Shown here: one piece after another, positions 8,719-15,437 of the stretch
Layout: every line of letters begins with the position of its first letter
How positions within the stretch are numbered: position 1 is the stretch's first letter
Source of the DNA: Desulfobacteraceae bacterium
GTDB taxonomy: Bacteria; Desulfobacterota; Desulfobacteria; Desulfobacterales; SURF-7
DNA length: 64,000 nucleotides
Direction of reading: 5' to 3'
NCBI GenBank assembly: GCA_003599865.1
Contig: QZKS01000050.1
Coordinates: 1 to 64,000, forward strand
The notes under the pieces: generated by a model
What the model saw: the letters and a program-made list of their open reading frames with translations, nothing else
Databases searched by the model: none
What the model was told of the DNA's origin: nothing
Made by a program: the position numbers and the translations under genes

Positions 8719-8997
8719 ATGAATAAACTGGAACTTATTGATGCAGTAAAGAAAGAAACCGGAATATCAAAACCAGCAGCAGCGAAAATTGTCGAACTGT
8801 TTTTTAAAGAGATGACTGCGGCACTCGCTAAAGGTGACAGGGTTGAAATCCGGGGATTGTGTTCTTTCTTTGTAAAACAATATGGTTCATATACTGGTCG
8901 AAATCCTAAAACCGGTGAGAAAGTAACCATTGCTCCAAAAATGTTGCCGTTTTTCAAATGTGGGAAAGAATTGAAAGAGCGGGTGGATAAGGGGTAA
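8719..8997 (+). CDS. HU-family DNA-binding protein
   Basis: 92 residues, the usual HU length. MNKLELIDAVKKETGISKPA opens the dimerisation helices, RVEIRGLCSFFVKQY is the saddle strand, and GRNPKTGEKVTIAPKMLPFF is the HU/IHF arm signature. The protein bends and compacts DNA in the cytoplasm. The ATG has an AAAGGG site. It is divergent from the truncated Xre gene, an arrangement common in Desulfobacterota, and is followed five bases later by a holin-like gene, so the two are probably cotranscribed. Unlike the IHF-like fragment at 10790, this copy is complete. Confidence 0.9.
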   Translation: MNKLELIDAVKKETGISKPAAAKIVELFFKEMTAALAKGDRVEIRGLCSFFVKQYGSYTGRNPKTGEKVTIAPKMLPFFKCGKELKERVDKG

Positions 8998-9002
8998 AAG
9001 TT

Positions 9003-9392
9003 ATGCATGGTTTTATAATTCGATGGTTGATTCTGACCGTTTCAATAATGATAACCGCCTATTTGCTTGACGGGATATATGTGGCTGACTTTCCCTCCGC
9101 TTTCTGGGCAGCTGCTCTTCTTGGAATACTGAATGCTTTCTTTCGTCCCATTTTGTTTGTCCTGACGCTGCCCATAACGATTTTAACCTTGGGTCTTTTT
9201 ACCTTCATCGTTAATGCCATAATGCTAATGATGGTTTCCAGTATGGTGTCCGGTTTTCAGGTTGATGGATTATGGTCTGCTGTCTGGGGATCTCTTTTTA
9301 TCAGCATCGTTAGCTGGTTGCTGACGTCCTTCATTAGCGAAAAAGGGCGTGTTGAATATATTGATTTGAAGCGAGTCGGCAAGGATAGGTGA
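9003..9392 (+). CDS. Phage-holin-4-like (YvlD family) membrane protein
   Basis: 129 residues with four hydrophobic segments at roughly residues 5-22, 30-48, 53-78 and 88-108. The middle segment GILNAFFRPILFVLTLPITI is the family signature (NA.LRP.L..L..P......G), followed by LGLFTFIVNAIMLMM. The family is named after phage holins but is mostly found as small inner-membrane proteins of unknown role. It sits between HU and the AF1514-like gene with minimal spacing, which suggests one transcript. Confidence 0.8.
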   Translation: MHGFIIRWLILTVSIMITAYLLDGIYVADFPSAFWAAALLGILNAFFRPILFVLTLPITILTLGLFTFIVNAIMLMMVSSMVSGFQVDGLWSAVWGSLFISIVSWLLTSFISEKGRVEYIDLKRVGKDR

Positions 9393-9394
9393 GA

Positions 9395-9679
9395 ATGAGC
9401 CAGGAAAATATTATTGGCCAACAAATCAAAATACAAACTGACACCAATCTTGATTTTCAAGACGCCAAAGATATCGCTAAACAAAAAATGAAAGAATTCT
9501 CTGCTGATTCGATGTTGCTTTCTTGGTGTAATAATAAAACCGGAGAATATTACCCGACAATTAAATGTGGCAGCAGTGACAAACCAGCTTGGATTATCTG
9601 GGCGGAATCAAGGGGTGGTGATTATACAATTGATATTAACGATGGAGAGTGGCTTTTCGTTTTTTTGTCGTTAGGTTGA
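9395..9679 (+). CDS. AF1514-family small protein
   Basis: 94 residues from ATG 9395; a GTG two codons upstream is also possible. It matches the AF1514 family known from sulfate reducers and archaea: DAKDIAKQKMKEFSADSMLL, SWCNNKTGEYYP, KPAWIIWAESRGGDYTIDIN and DGEWLFVF, in that order. The function of the family is unknown. It overlaps closely with the upstream holin-like gene, so it probably belongs to the same transcript, and converges on the thermonuclease gene. Confidence 0.7.
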   Translation: MSQENIIGQQIKIQTDTNLDFQDAKDIAKQKMKEFSADSMLLSWCNNKTGEYYPTIKCGSSDKPAWIIWAESRGGDYTIDINDGEWLFVFLSLG

Positions 9680-9684
9680 TCGAT

Positions 9685-10197
9685 TCATTCCTTGTGTTTA
9701 TTGCTTTTCCTCCAATCCTTCGGTGATATCTGCATGGCTTTACAGAGTGACCAGATTCCTTTCATTGCATTCTTTGCCTCGATTTGAGCTTTTTCATAAG
9801 GTTCAATCTCAAGACCTCTGGGGTGTTTTCCCCGGTAAACTTCAGCCAGTCCTGCTTTCAAGAGTTCAAGGTTTACATTTTTACCGTCAACAAAAACAAC
9901 TGCCAGTTGCCTATTGTATTGATCCGTTCCGTAGCCTTTTATCTCAACGGTTTTATTTAAGACCATATCGGTAAGAAATTTCTTGGATTGCTGGCTGAAT
10001 GGTTGTCCTGATTCTCGTTTTCCTTTCTTGGTTTCCGGTGCATCAATCCCGACAAGACGAACTTTAATTTCAATGTTATGGTCGGTAGCTTTGAACGTAT
10101 CTCCATCATAAACACGAGTGACCTTAAATTCACCGGCAAATGCAATCAGCGGGATAATTAGGAAAAGCAGGATGTATGACAGGGTCTTATTAAGCAT
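9685..10197 (-). CDS. Secreted staphylococcal-type thermonuclease
   Basis: 170 residues. A signal peptide (about residues 1-21, ending IAFAGEF) directs export. The SNase fold signatures follow: VTRVYDGDTF with the calcium-binding Asp, VRLVGIDAPE with the catalytic Arg, and YNRQLAVVFVDGKNVN with the second catalytic Arg. It should cleave DNA and RNA outside the cytoplasm in a Ca2+-dependent way. Only two bases separate it from the recombinase-like gene upstream (10200-10658), so the two are probably one operon. Thermonucleases are frequent cargo of conjugative elements. Confidence 0.88.
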   Translation of the reverse strand: MLNKTLSYILLFLIIPLIAFAGEFKVTRVYDGDTFKATDHNIEIKVRLVGIDAPETKKGKRESGQPFSQQSKKFLTDMVLNKTVEIKGYGTDQYNRQLAVVFVDGKNVNLELLKAGLAEVYRGKHPRGLEIEPYEKAQIEAKNAMKGIWSLCKAMQISPKDWRKSNKHKE

Positions 10198-10199
10198 GA

Positions 10200-10658
10200 T
10201 TACTCATCCAAGTAACCCTGATACAACCTGTGAACAGTCTGGGCATGCCATCGTCCACGACCTCTAAATGTTGGGATATTATTCTTCTCAAGGTACTCAG
10301 CAATTTCCTGATAGGTTGCATCCTTTGCGCGCATTCTCAGAATAATCTTTTTGACCTGTTTGTGGTGTTCATTATTGGATTTCTTATGCTTTTTGATTTG
10401 ATACCCGGAATATTGCTCGTCCAATCCCGGAATTTGTACCTTGAGGTTACTGAGGTTATCGACAAACTTTGACATGGCTTCTGCGGTTTTTAACTCAGTG
10501 TCAACTTTCTTTTCTAAATTTTCAGATGCGATTTCCAGATATTTCATGAATGCCAGTGCAAGCGGTTGGAGTGCATTGGATGTATCGTTTTTTCTCCGGT
10601 CCTGGTTAGATCGTCTATCTTTACCTTTGGGGTACGATGGGGCTCTATATTGTTTCAT
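10200..10658 (-). CDS. Recombinase-domain-like protein
   Basis: 152 residues with a GAGGAAC ribosome site. The N-terminus is charged (KGKDRRSNQDRRK), the middle is a likely coiled coil, and the C-terminus (MRAKDATYQEIAEYLEKNNI, then PTFRGRGRWHAQTVHRLY) matches the helical recombinase motif of large serine recombinases (SY..IA..LN..GIPT..G..W....V..IL). No resolvase catalytic domain is present, so it is not an integrase by itself. It may be a DNA-binding accessory protein of the island. Cotranscribed with the thermonuclease. Confidence 0.6.
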   Translation of the reverse strand: MKQYRAPSYPKGKDRRSNQDRRKNDTSNALQPLALAFMKYLEIASENLEKKVDTELKTAEAMSKFVDNLSNLKVQIPGLDEQYSGYQIKKHKKSNNEHHKQVKKIILRMRAKDATYQEIAEYLEKNNIPTFRGRGRWHAQTVHRLYQGYLDE

Positions 10659-10722
10659 GTTCCTCTTGATTTATGATTATCTGCGAAATTGAATTTTAAA
10701 AGGACATAACATATCAATTTTC

Positions 10723-10751
10723 TTGACACAATGTTTAAATTTATGTTTATT
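10723..10751 (+). promoter_or_regulatory. Candidate sigma-70 promoter of the IHF-like fragment
   Basis: TTGACA at 10723-10728 is a perfect -35 box; TTTATT at 10746-10751, 17 bases further, is a moderate -10 match. It lies about 40 bases upstream of the truncated IHF-like gene. Seen by eye only. Confidence 0.45.
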
Positions 10752-10789
10752 AAATCGTCATTGAAACCCATTACCATCGGAGCTACAGT

Positions 10790-10987
10790 ATGACAGTTAC
10801 AAAAGCCACAATTGCAAGTGAAATACAAGATCAACTGGATATACAGAACAAACAATCATTCGATATTGTTGAAACCCTGCTTGAAATCATCAAGAAAACC
10901 TTATCATCAGGTGACGATGTCATGGTGTCAGGTTTCGGGAAATTCTCAGTCAAAGACAAGAAACAAAGAAAAGGCATTAGCTACTGA
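10790..10987 (+). pseudogene. Truncated IHF-alpha/HU-like gene
   Basis: 65 codons. The sequence MTVTKATIASEIQDQLDIQN through DDVMVSGFGKFSVKDKKQRKG follows IHF-alpha closely, then ends in ISY instead of continuing GRNPxTGE..., so the DNA-binding arm and last helix are lost. The sequence after the stop does not restore the arm in any frame, so this is a deletion junction at about 10978 rather than a simple frameshift. The product would lack the minor-groove-binding arm and is probably non-functional. The promoter upstream looks intact, so transcription may persist. Confidence 0.75.
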
Positions 10988-11148
10988 AGTTCATCTTTTA
11001 TCAATCCCCATTGATTTTGACCAACTGATAAAGGATGGCCTTGTTAAGAAAATCGTAAATTATTATTAGCACATGCAAGACTAAAAAATATGGGATAACT
11101 GATGAAAAGGGTAAAGATGATACCAACAGTGAAGATGAGGCAAACGAT

Positions 11149-11838
11149 ATGAAGATTATATGTATAGCAATTGGCGTATTAGCCTTCAATTTTTCAGTAA
11201 TATGTCAAGCGGACAATTCTAAACAAACAGGTGGATCTTCACCAAACACCACATATGAAGTTGATCATATCCGTAATGTCAACACGAGTGGAGGATCTAT
11301 ACGTGTTGTAGGCCATATAGTCATTCCATTGGGTCGCACAGAGCAAGAAGTTCATGCAACATTAAAGAAAGCAGCAATAGAAATTGGAACACGCGAGCAT
11401 GCTAAGGCCACACAAATTAGAGGCTATCGGCCACAGGATAAAGAAAGAACCGGCGTATTTACTGTTGGCCAAGCTCATTATGCTCCCAATGGGAGATGGG
11501 AAGATGCTGATACCAACGCTCCAATGATTGTGAAAGTCGAATTGAGCAAAGACTCTATATATTTTCAAAAAACGGAGCCCGCCAAAACTGGGAAAGGTTT
11601 TCTTTTAAAAGACCCGAAAGGTCGGCCAATCGATATTTCAAGATATCGTGACAGATGGGGGGATAATGACATAATCGCTAAACTCCCTTCGGGCACGCCG
11701 GTTTTTGTTATAGAGCGTCATGAGACAACTATTGCACCTGCGATGCTACTGATTCGAGTTCGTGTACGGGATGAAAAGAAAAATTTAGAGGGGTGGGTTT
11801 TTGGAGAAGACGTTGTCCCTAAAAAGGTGACAAAATAA
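11149..11838 (+). CDS. Secreted hypothetical protein with SH3-like C-terminus
   Basis: 229 residues. Residues 1-21 form a signal peptide (IGVLAFNFSVICQA). The segment SIRVVGHIVIPLGRTEQEVH and following residues suggest a mixed alpha/beta domain. The last 60 residues (IIAKLPSGTPVFVIERHE ... NLEGWVFGEDV) resemble an SH3-like domain of the kind in periplasmic wall-binding proteins. No enzyme motif is visible. The start has a GAGG site. It is the last gene before the comM break and stands alone. Function unknown. Confidence 0.5.
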   Translation: MKIICIAIGVLAFNFSVICQADNSKQTGGSSPNTTYEVDHIRNVNTSGGSIRVVGHIVIPLGRTEQEVHATLKKAAIEIGTREHAKATQIRGYRPQDKERTGVFTVGQAHYAPNGRWEDADTNAPMIVKVELSKDSIYFQKTEPAKTGKGFLLKDPKGRPIDISRYRDRWGDNDIIAKLPSGTPVFVIERHETTIAPAMLLIRVRVRDEKKNLEGWVFGEDVVPKKVTK

Positions 11839-12093
11839 ATACTCGTAAAAAAGATATAACGTTGCAAATGCAGTCGAAGCGAAAAACGCGGCTGATTTGA
11901 ATCAATAACAAACTTCTTATGGGAAAAATCTATTCGTGCCTTGAATCTCTGCTTTCAGTGCCATAGAGGTGTTTCCGAATGCCCTGATTACACCTTTCGG
12001 AGCTACTTTTAATATAGAAATATGATAAGATAGGGCGCGGAAAGCAGATGTAAATATATGTATTTTAATAGTATTTACTGATTAGGGTATATC

Positions 12094-12981
12094 GACCACA
12101 ACTTGCTGATGAACGGTCCTCCCGGCTCCGGCAAAACCATGCTTGCCAGGAGACTGCCGACCATCTTTCCGCCGATGCACTTTGACGAGGCTATTGAAAC
12201 CACCACGATCTATTCGGTCACCGGAGCCCTGGGGCCGGATCAATCGCTGATCACCGAAAGGCCGTTCCGGTCTCCCCATCATACCATATCCGATGCCGGA
12301 CTGATCGGCGGCGGACATACTCCCAAACCAGGAGAGGTCAGCCTGGCCCATAATGGCGTTCTGTTTCTGGACGAGCTTCCCGAATTCAAAAAACATGTTC
12401 TGGAAGTCTTGCGGCAGCCGCTGGAGGACCGGCAGGTAACCATCTCAAGGTCACTGACAACCATAACCTATCCTTCCAGCTTCGTGTTGATCGCGGCCAT
12501 GAATCCCTGTCCCTGCGGATTTTTTTCCGATACACGGCATGCCTGCACCTGCACCCATCAGCAGATTGCAAACTATCGCTCCAGAATTTCCGGGCCGCTG
12601 CTGGACCGAATCGATATCCAGATTGAGGTTCCGGCGGTTCCCTATAAAAACCTTCTCTACCAGAAACCGGCCGAATCCTCCGAACGTATCCGGGAGCGCG
12701 TGATCAAAGCAAGAGACATTCAAAAGACCCGGTACCAGCCATCCAAAATTTACAGCAACAGCCGGATGACCGGCAAATTGATCCGGGAACATTGCCGGAT
12801 TCAATCAGATTCGGAAAGGTTGCTCATGAAAGCAATTGACAAGCTGAAACTGTCTGCCCGGGCATACTACCGCATCCTGAAAATCTCCCGGACCATTGCC
12901 GACCTTGATGATCAGGCCGATATCTTGACCAATCATATTGCGGAAGCCATTCAGTATCGGAGTCTGGATCGAGGCGGCTGA
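12094..12981 (+). pseudogene. comM: comM (YifB, Mg-chelatase-like AAA ATPase), N-terminal half missing
   Basis: ComM is a hexameric helicase that promotes branch migration during natural transformation; the full protein is about 500 residues. Here the frame is recognisable only from [20 protein letters not shown], the Walker A motif, to the end, about 295 residues. Walker B ([11 protein letters not shown]), the [14 protein letters not shown] loop, the CPCGF...C.C cysteine motif, the [16 protein letters not shown] arginine-finger region and the C-terminal Mg_chelatase_C domain are all intact. The frame is closed by a TGA at 12079-12081 just upstream. A TTG at 12103 could start translation but would lose half of the protein. 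The break coincides with the base-composition change, so an insertion separated or deleted the N-terminal half. Confidence 0.85.
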
Positions 12982-13016
12982 TCAATTATGATAATCGTGG
13001 AAACCACAATTTTATA

Positions 13017-13046
13017 TTGACTTTCATCCTCTTCATGGCTTATTAA
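13017..13046 (+). promoter_or_regulatory. Candidate sigma-70 promoter of the corrinoid operon
   Basis: TTGACT at 13017-13022 and TATTAA at 13041-13046 are separated by 18 bases and lie directly before the riboswitch, as expected for the start of its transcript. Seen by eye only. Confidence 0.45.
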
Positions 13047-13055
13047 AAAATCCAT

Positions 13056-13208
13056 TCAGGTGTGCTTAACAGGAGCACAATAGGGAATCCGGTTGAAAGC
13101 CGGAACGGGCCCGCCGCTGTGATCGGGGACCAACGCCGCAATCAAGTCACTGTTATCTAATGGGAAGACGCGGTTAGTAGGATGATCCGAAAGTCAGAAG
13201 ACCTGCCT
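13056..13208 (+). promoter_or_regulatory. Cobalamin (AdoCbl-type) riboswitch
   Basis: The conserved boxes are present in order: GGTGTGC near the 5' end, TAGGGAATCCGGT with GAAA and GCCGGAAC, GCCCGCCGCTGT, GTCACTG, GGGAAGACG, and the B12-box tail GATGATCCGAAAGTCAGAAGA followed closely by CCTGCC. This is the consensus layout of the cobalamin riboswitch class. Binding of a cobamide should favour the terminator hairpin at 13275 and so switch off the uptake operon when corrinoid is plentiful. Confidence 0.95.
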
Positions 13209-13274
13209 GGATAAAATATGGCATACTCCGTGGACAAGAGGGTGCCGGCAAAGATTCATCGGAAAAAAAGGGAT

Positions 13275-13311
13275 ACCCTGGATCGTTTTGATATCGATCC
13301 GGGGTTTTTTT
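13275..13311 (+). terminator. Riboswitch-controlled intrinsic terminator
   Basis: An 11-base-pair stem (13275-13285 with 13295-13305, one G.T pair) with a 9-base loop is followed by seven T residues. It lies between the riboswitch and the btuB start and would end transcription before the coding region. This is a strong Rho-independent terminator shape and suggests transcriptional control. Confidence 0.85.
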
Positions 13312-13332
13312 ATTTTGACAGGACATTATCAC

Positions 13333-15375
13333 ATGATGAAGCGGAACATTTTATTGCGCAACGTAATCGTATTTTTCACCATGATTCCGGTCTTCTGTTC
13401 TGCCGGAACCGCATTATCGAAAGATCGGAAACAGGCCGTACAACTGGATACGGTTGTTGTTACGGCTGAAAAAATCGATGAGGACTATCAAACCGGGGAT
13501 GTGGATACCAGCCAGTCCACCGCTCAGCACAGTATTATCAAACGGGAATATTTTGACGGAAAAATGCAGACCCTGCCTGACGTGATTGAAAAGGAAGCCG
13601 GTGTCCAGATTCGCCAGACCGGCGGACTGGGCAGCCTGTCTACGGTCTCGCTCCGGGGGTCCGGCAGCGATCAGGTCATGATCTATCTGGATGGGACCCT
13701 GTTGAATGACGCCTCCGGAGGCGGTGTGGATTTGAGCAACATCTCCTTATCCGATGTGGAATCCATTGAGATCTATCGGGGAACCACGCCGATCCACTTT
13801 AACAATGCCTCCATCGGCGGCGCCATCAACATCAAAACCCTGAAATCCGGCGACGGTCTTCACGGTCATCTGAAAGCAGGATACGGCTCCTTCCAGACAC
13901 GAGAACTTTCAGGTCTGGCGACCTATAAACCGGAAGAATGGGACACCCTGTTACTGGTCAACCATCTGGCCGGAAAAAATAACTATACCATTGAAAACAA
14001 AAATGGAACCCCTCTCAATCCGAATGATGACCGAAAAGAGAAAAGAAACAACGCCGAATTCAGCCAGTACAATGTTCTGGCAAAATTCGGATACGATCTG
14101 ACCACAGACAACCGGATCGACATTGTCAACCAGGGGTTCTTAAAAGATCAAAATCTTCCGGCCTGGAATAACAGCGCCACCGCAGATGCCTCGCTCGACA
14201 CCAGACGAAATATCACTTCGGCAAAACTGACGCTCAATGATATCGGCGCCCTTCACCTGAACACCGCCACGGAATTTTCCTATCTGTATAAAGATGAGGA
14301 CTATCAGGATCGACATGGCAGTATCGGCCTCGGCAATCAGCATTTTGAGTATATCACAAGGCGCTATGGCGGCCAGTCCTATATAGAGTGGCCGACGGAT
14401 CATCACACCGCCATTCTGACCTTTGATCTGTACCAGGAAGCATATGACCCGGAAGACCTGCTCTCCGAAACCAACCTGAACAGCAGCACCCGAAACAGTT
14501 TTGGAATCGGCTTTCAGGACAACCTGATGCTGTTGACGGACAGGCTGATCATCAGCCCGGCCATCCGATATGTCTATATTGATGATGAACTGCAAAGCGG
14601 AACAGACCTGTATGGAGACCCCATGGAAGGTATTTCCCGGCAGGAAGGATACTGGAGCCCGCAAATCGGATTCAAATTCCAGCCGTCAGACTGGATTGCC
14701 CTGAAAAGCAACCTCAACAAATACTATCGGACACCATCCTTTTTCGAACTTTTTGGGGATCGGGGTTTTTTTATGGGCAATTCCGAACTAAAACCGGAAA
14801 CTGGGGTCAACTTTGACGCCGGTGTCGAGGCCGGCAAAACAATACAGAACCGTCTGCTCAATGGTTTTTCAACGGAAATCGTTTATTTTCAGAGCCATGT
14901 CGATGATCTGATCACACGGGTATACGATGCAAGAGGCATTGGAAAATCCGTAAATATATCCGGTGCCGCCATTCAGGGCATGGAGGTTACCGGAAAAATA
15001 AAGCTGTTTGAATATTTCCAATTGATCGGAAACGCCACGATACAGGATGCGGAAAATCAAAGCCGGATCAAGGGATTTGACGGCAAAAAACTTCCCGGAA
15101 TCTTTTCAAAACAATATCTGGGAAGGATGGAAACCAGCTACCGGAACGCGAAGCTTTTTGTGGAATACGTCGCCAATAAGGACATGTACTATGATGCGGC
15201 CAATCTCCTCAAGGCAAAAGACCAGGCATACGTGAATACCGGGATTTCCTGGCTGATTCAGGATTTTCTCATCAGCGTCGAAGCAAAAAACATCACGGAT
15301 AACCAGTATGAAGATTACAACGGCTACCCCATGCCCGGCGTGTCCTATTTCGGAAGTGTGAAATATACGTTTTAA
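13333..15375 (+). CDS. btuB: TonB-dependent corrinoid receptor (BtuB-type)
   Basis: 680 residues from ATG 13333 (site ACAGGA). A signal peptide of about 25 residues is followed by a TonB box (LDTVVVTA, residues 38-45), a plug domain (about 60-180: MQTLPDVIEKEAGVQIRQTG, VSLRGSGSDQVMIYLDG, SIEIYRGTTP, GGAINIKT) and a beta barrel to the terminal Phe of SVKYTF. These are hallmarks of TonB-dependent outer-membrane receptors. The riboswitch directly upstream and BtuFCD downstream identify the substrate as a corrinoid. It opens an operon that ends with its own TonB. A hairpin follows the gene before the propeller gene and may lower downstream expression. Confidence 0.92.
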   Translation: MMKRNILLRNVIVFFTMIPVFCSAGTALSKDRKQAVQLDTVVVTAEKIDEDYQTGDVDTSQSTAQHSIIKREYFDGKMQTLPDVIEKEAGVQIRQTGGLGSLSTVSLRGSGSDQVMIYLDGTLLNDASGGGVDLSNISLSDVESIEIYRGTTPIHFNNASIGGAINIKTLKSGDGLHGHLKAGYGSFQTRELSGLATYKPEEWDTLLLVNHLAGKNNYTIENKNGTPLNPNDDRKEKRNNAEFSQYNVLAKFGYDLTTDNRIDIVNQGFLKDQNLPAWNNSATADASLDTRRNITSAKLTLNDIGALHLNTATEFSYLYKDEDYQDRHGSIGLGNQHFEYITRRYGGQSYIEWPTDHHTAILTFDLYQEAYDPEDLLSETNLNSSTRNSFGIGFQDNLMLLTDRLIISPAIRYVYIDDELQSGTDLYGDPMEGISRQEGYWSPQIGFKFQPSDWIALKSNLNKYYRTPSFFELFGDRGFFMGNSELKPETGVNFDAGVEAGKTIQNRLLNGFSTEIVYFQSHVDDLITRVYDARGIGKSVNISGAAIQGMEVTGKIKLFEYFQLIGNATIQDAENQSRIKGFDGKKLPGIFSKQYLGRMETSYRNAKLFVEYVANKDMYYDAANLLKAKDQAYVNTGISWLIQDFLISVEAKNITDNQYEDYNGYPMPGVSYFGSVKYTF

Positions 15376-15382
15376 ATAAGCC

Positions 15383-15411
15383 AAAAGGAAGAAAAAATCT
15401 TCCCTTTTTTT
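15383..15411 (+). terminator. Hairpin with T-tract between btuB and the propeller gene
   Basis: GGAAGA (15387-15392) pairs with TCTTCC (15398-15403), the flanking A and T runs extend the stem past one bulged C, and a run of T follows. It looks like a weak intrinsic terminator or processing hairpin. Because the operon clearly continues, partial read-through would give more receptor than transporter. Confidence 0.55.
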
Positions 15412-15437
15412 AACTTCAGTATCACAAGGAGAGTTCA

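Larger units (their letters stand above)
1..12093. mobile_element. Right-hand part of a probable genomic island inserted in comM
   Basis: This stretch is visibly richer in A and T than the DNA to its right and holds typical accessory genes: NERD protein, Mrr-type nuclease/helicase, thermonuclease, recombinase-like protein, HU proteins, Xre fragment. It contains several broken or duplicated gene pieces. It stops inside the comM reading frame, whose N-terminal half is missing. comM is a known integration target (AbaR islands of Acinetobacter). I see no integrase, transposase or terminal repeat in the window, so the class of element and its left end are unknown. The island reading is inference from gene content, base composition and the comM break. 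Confidence 0.5.

Noticed and set aside
11898-12012. Short CxxC-containing frame just left of the comM break
   Set aside because: Only about 38 codons, no start or ribosome site; too little to call a transposase or zinc-ribbon remnant.
12103-12981. comM as an intact gene starting at TTG 12103
   Set aside because: The start lies just before the Walker A motif with no ribosome site, and about 200 N-terminal residues of the family are absent; it is a truncated gene.
13218-13469. 83-codon frame following the riboswitch
   Set aside because: It runs through the terminator hairpin and overlaps the btuB start in another frame without a ribosome site.
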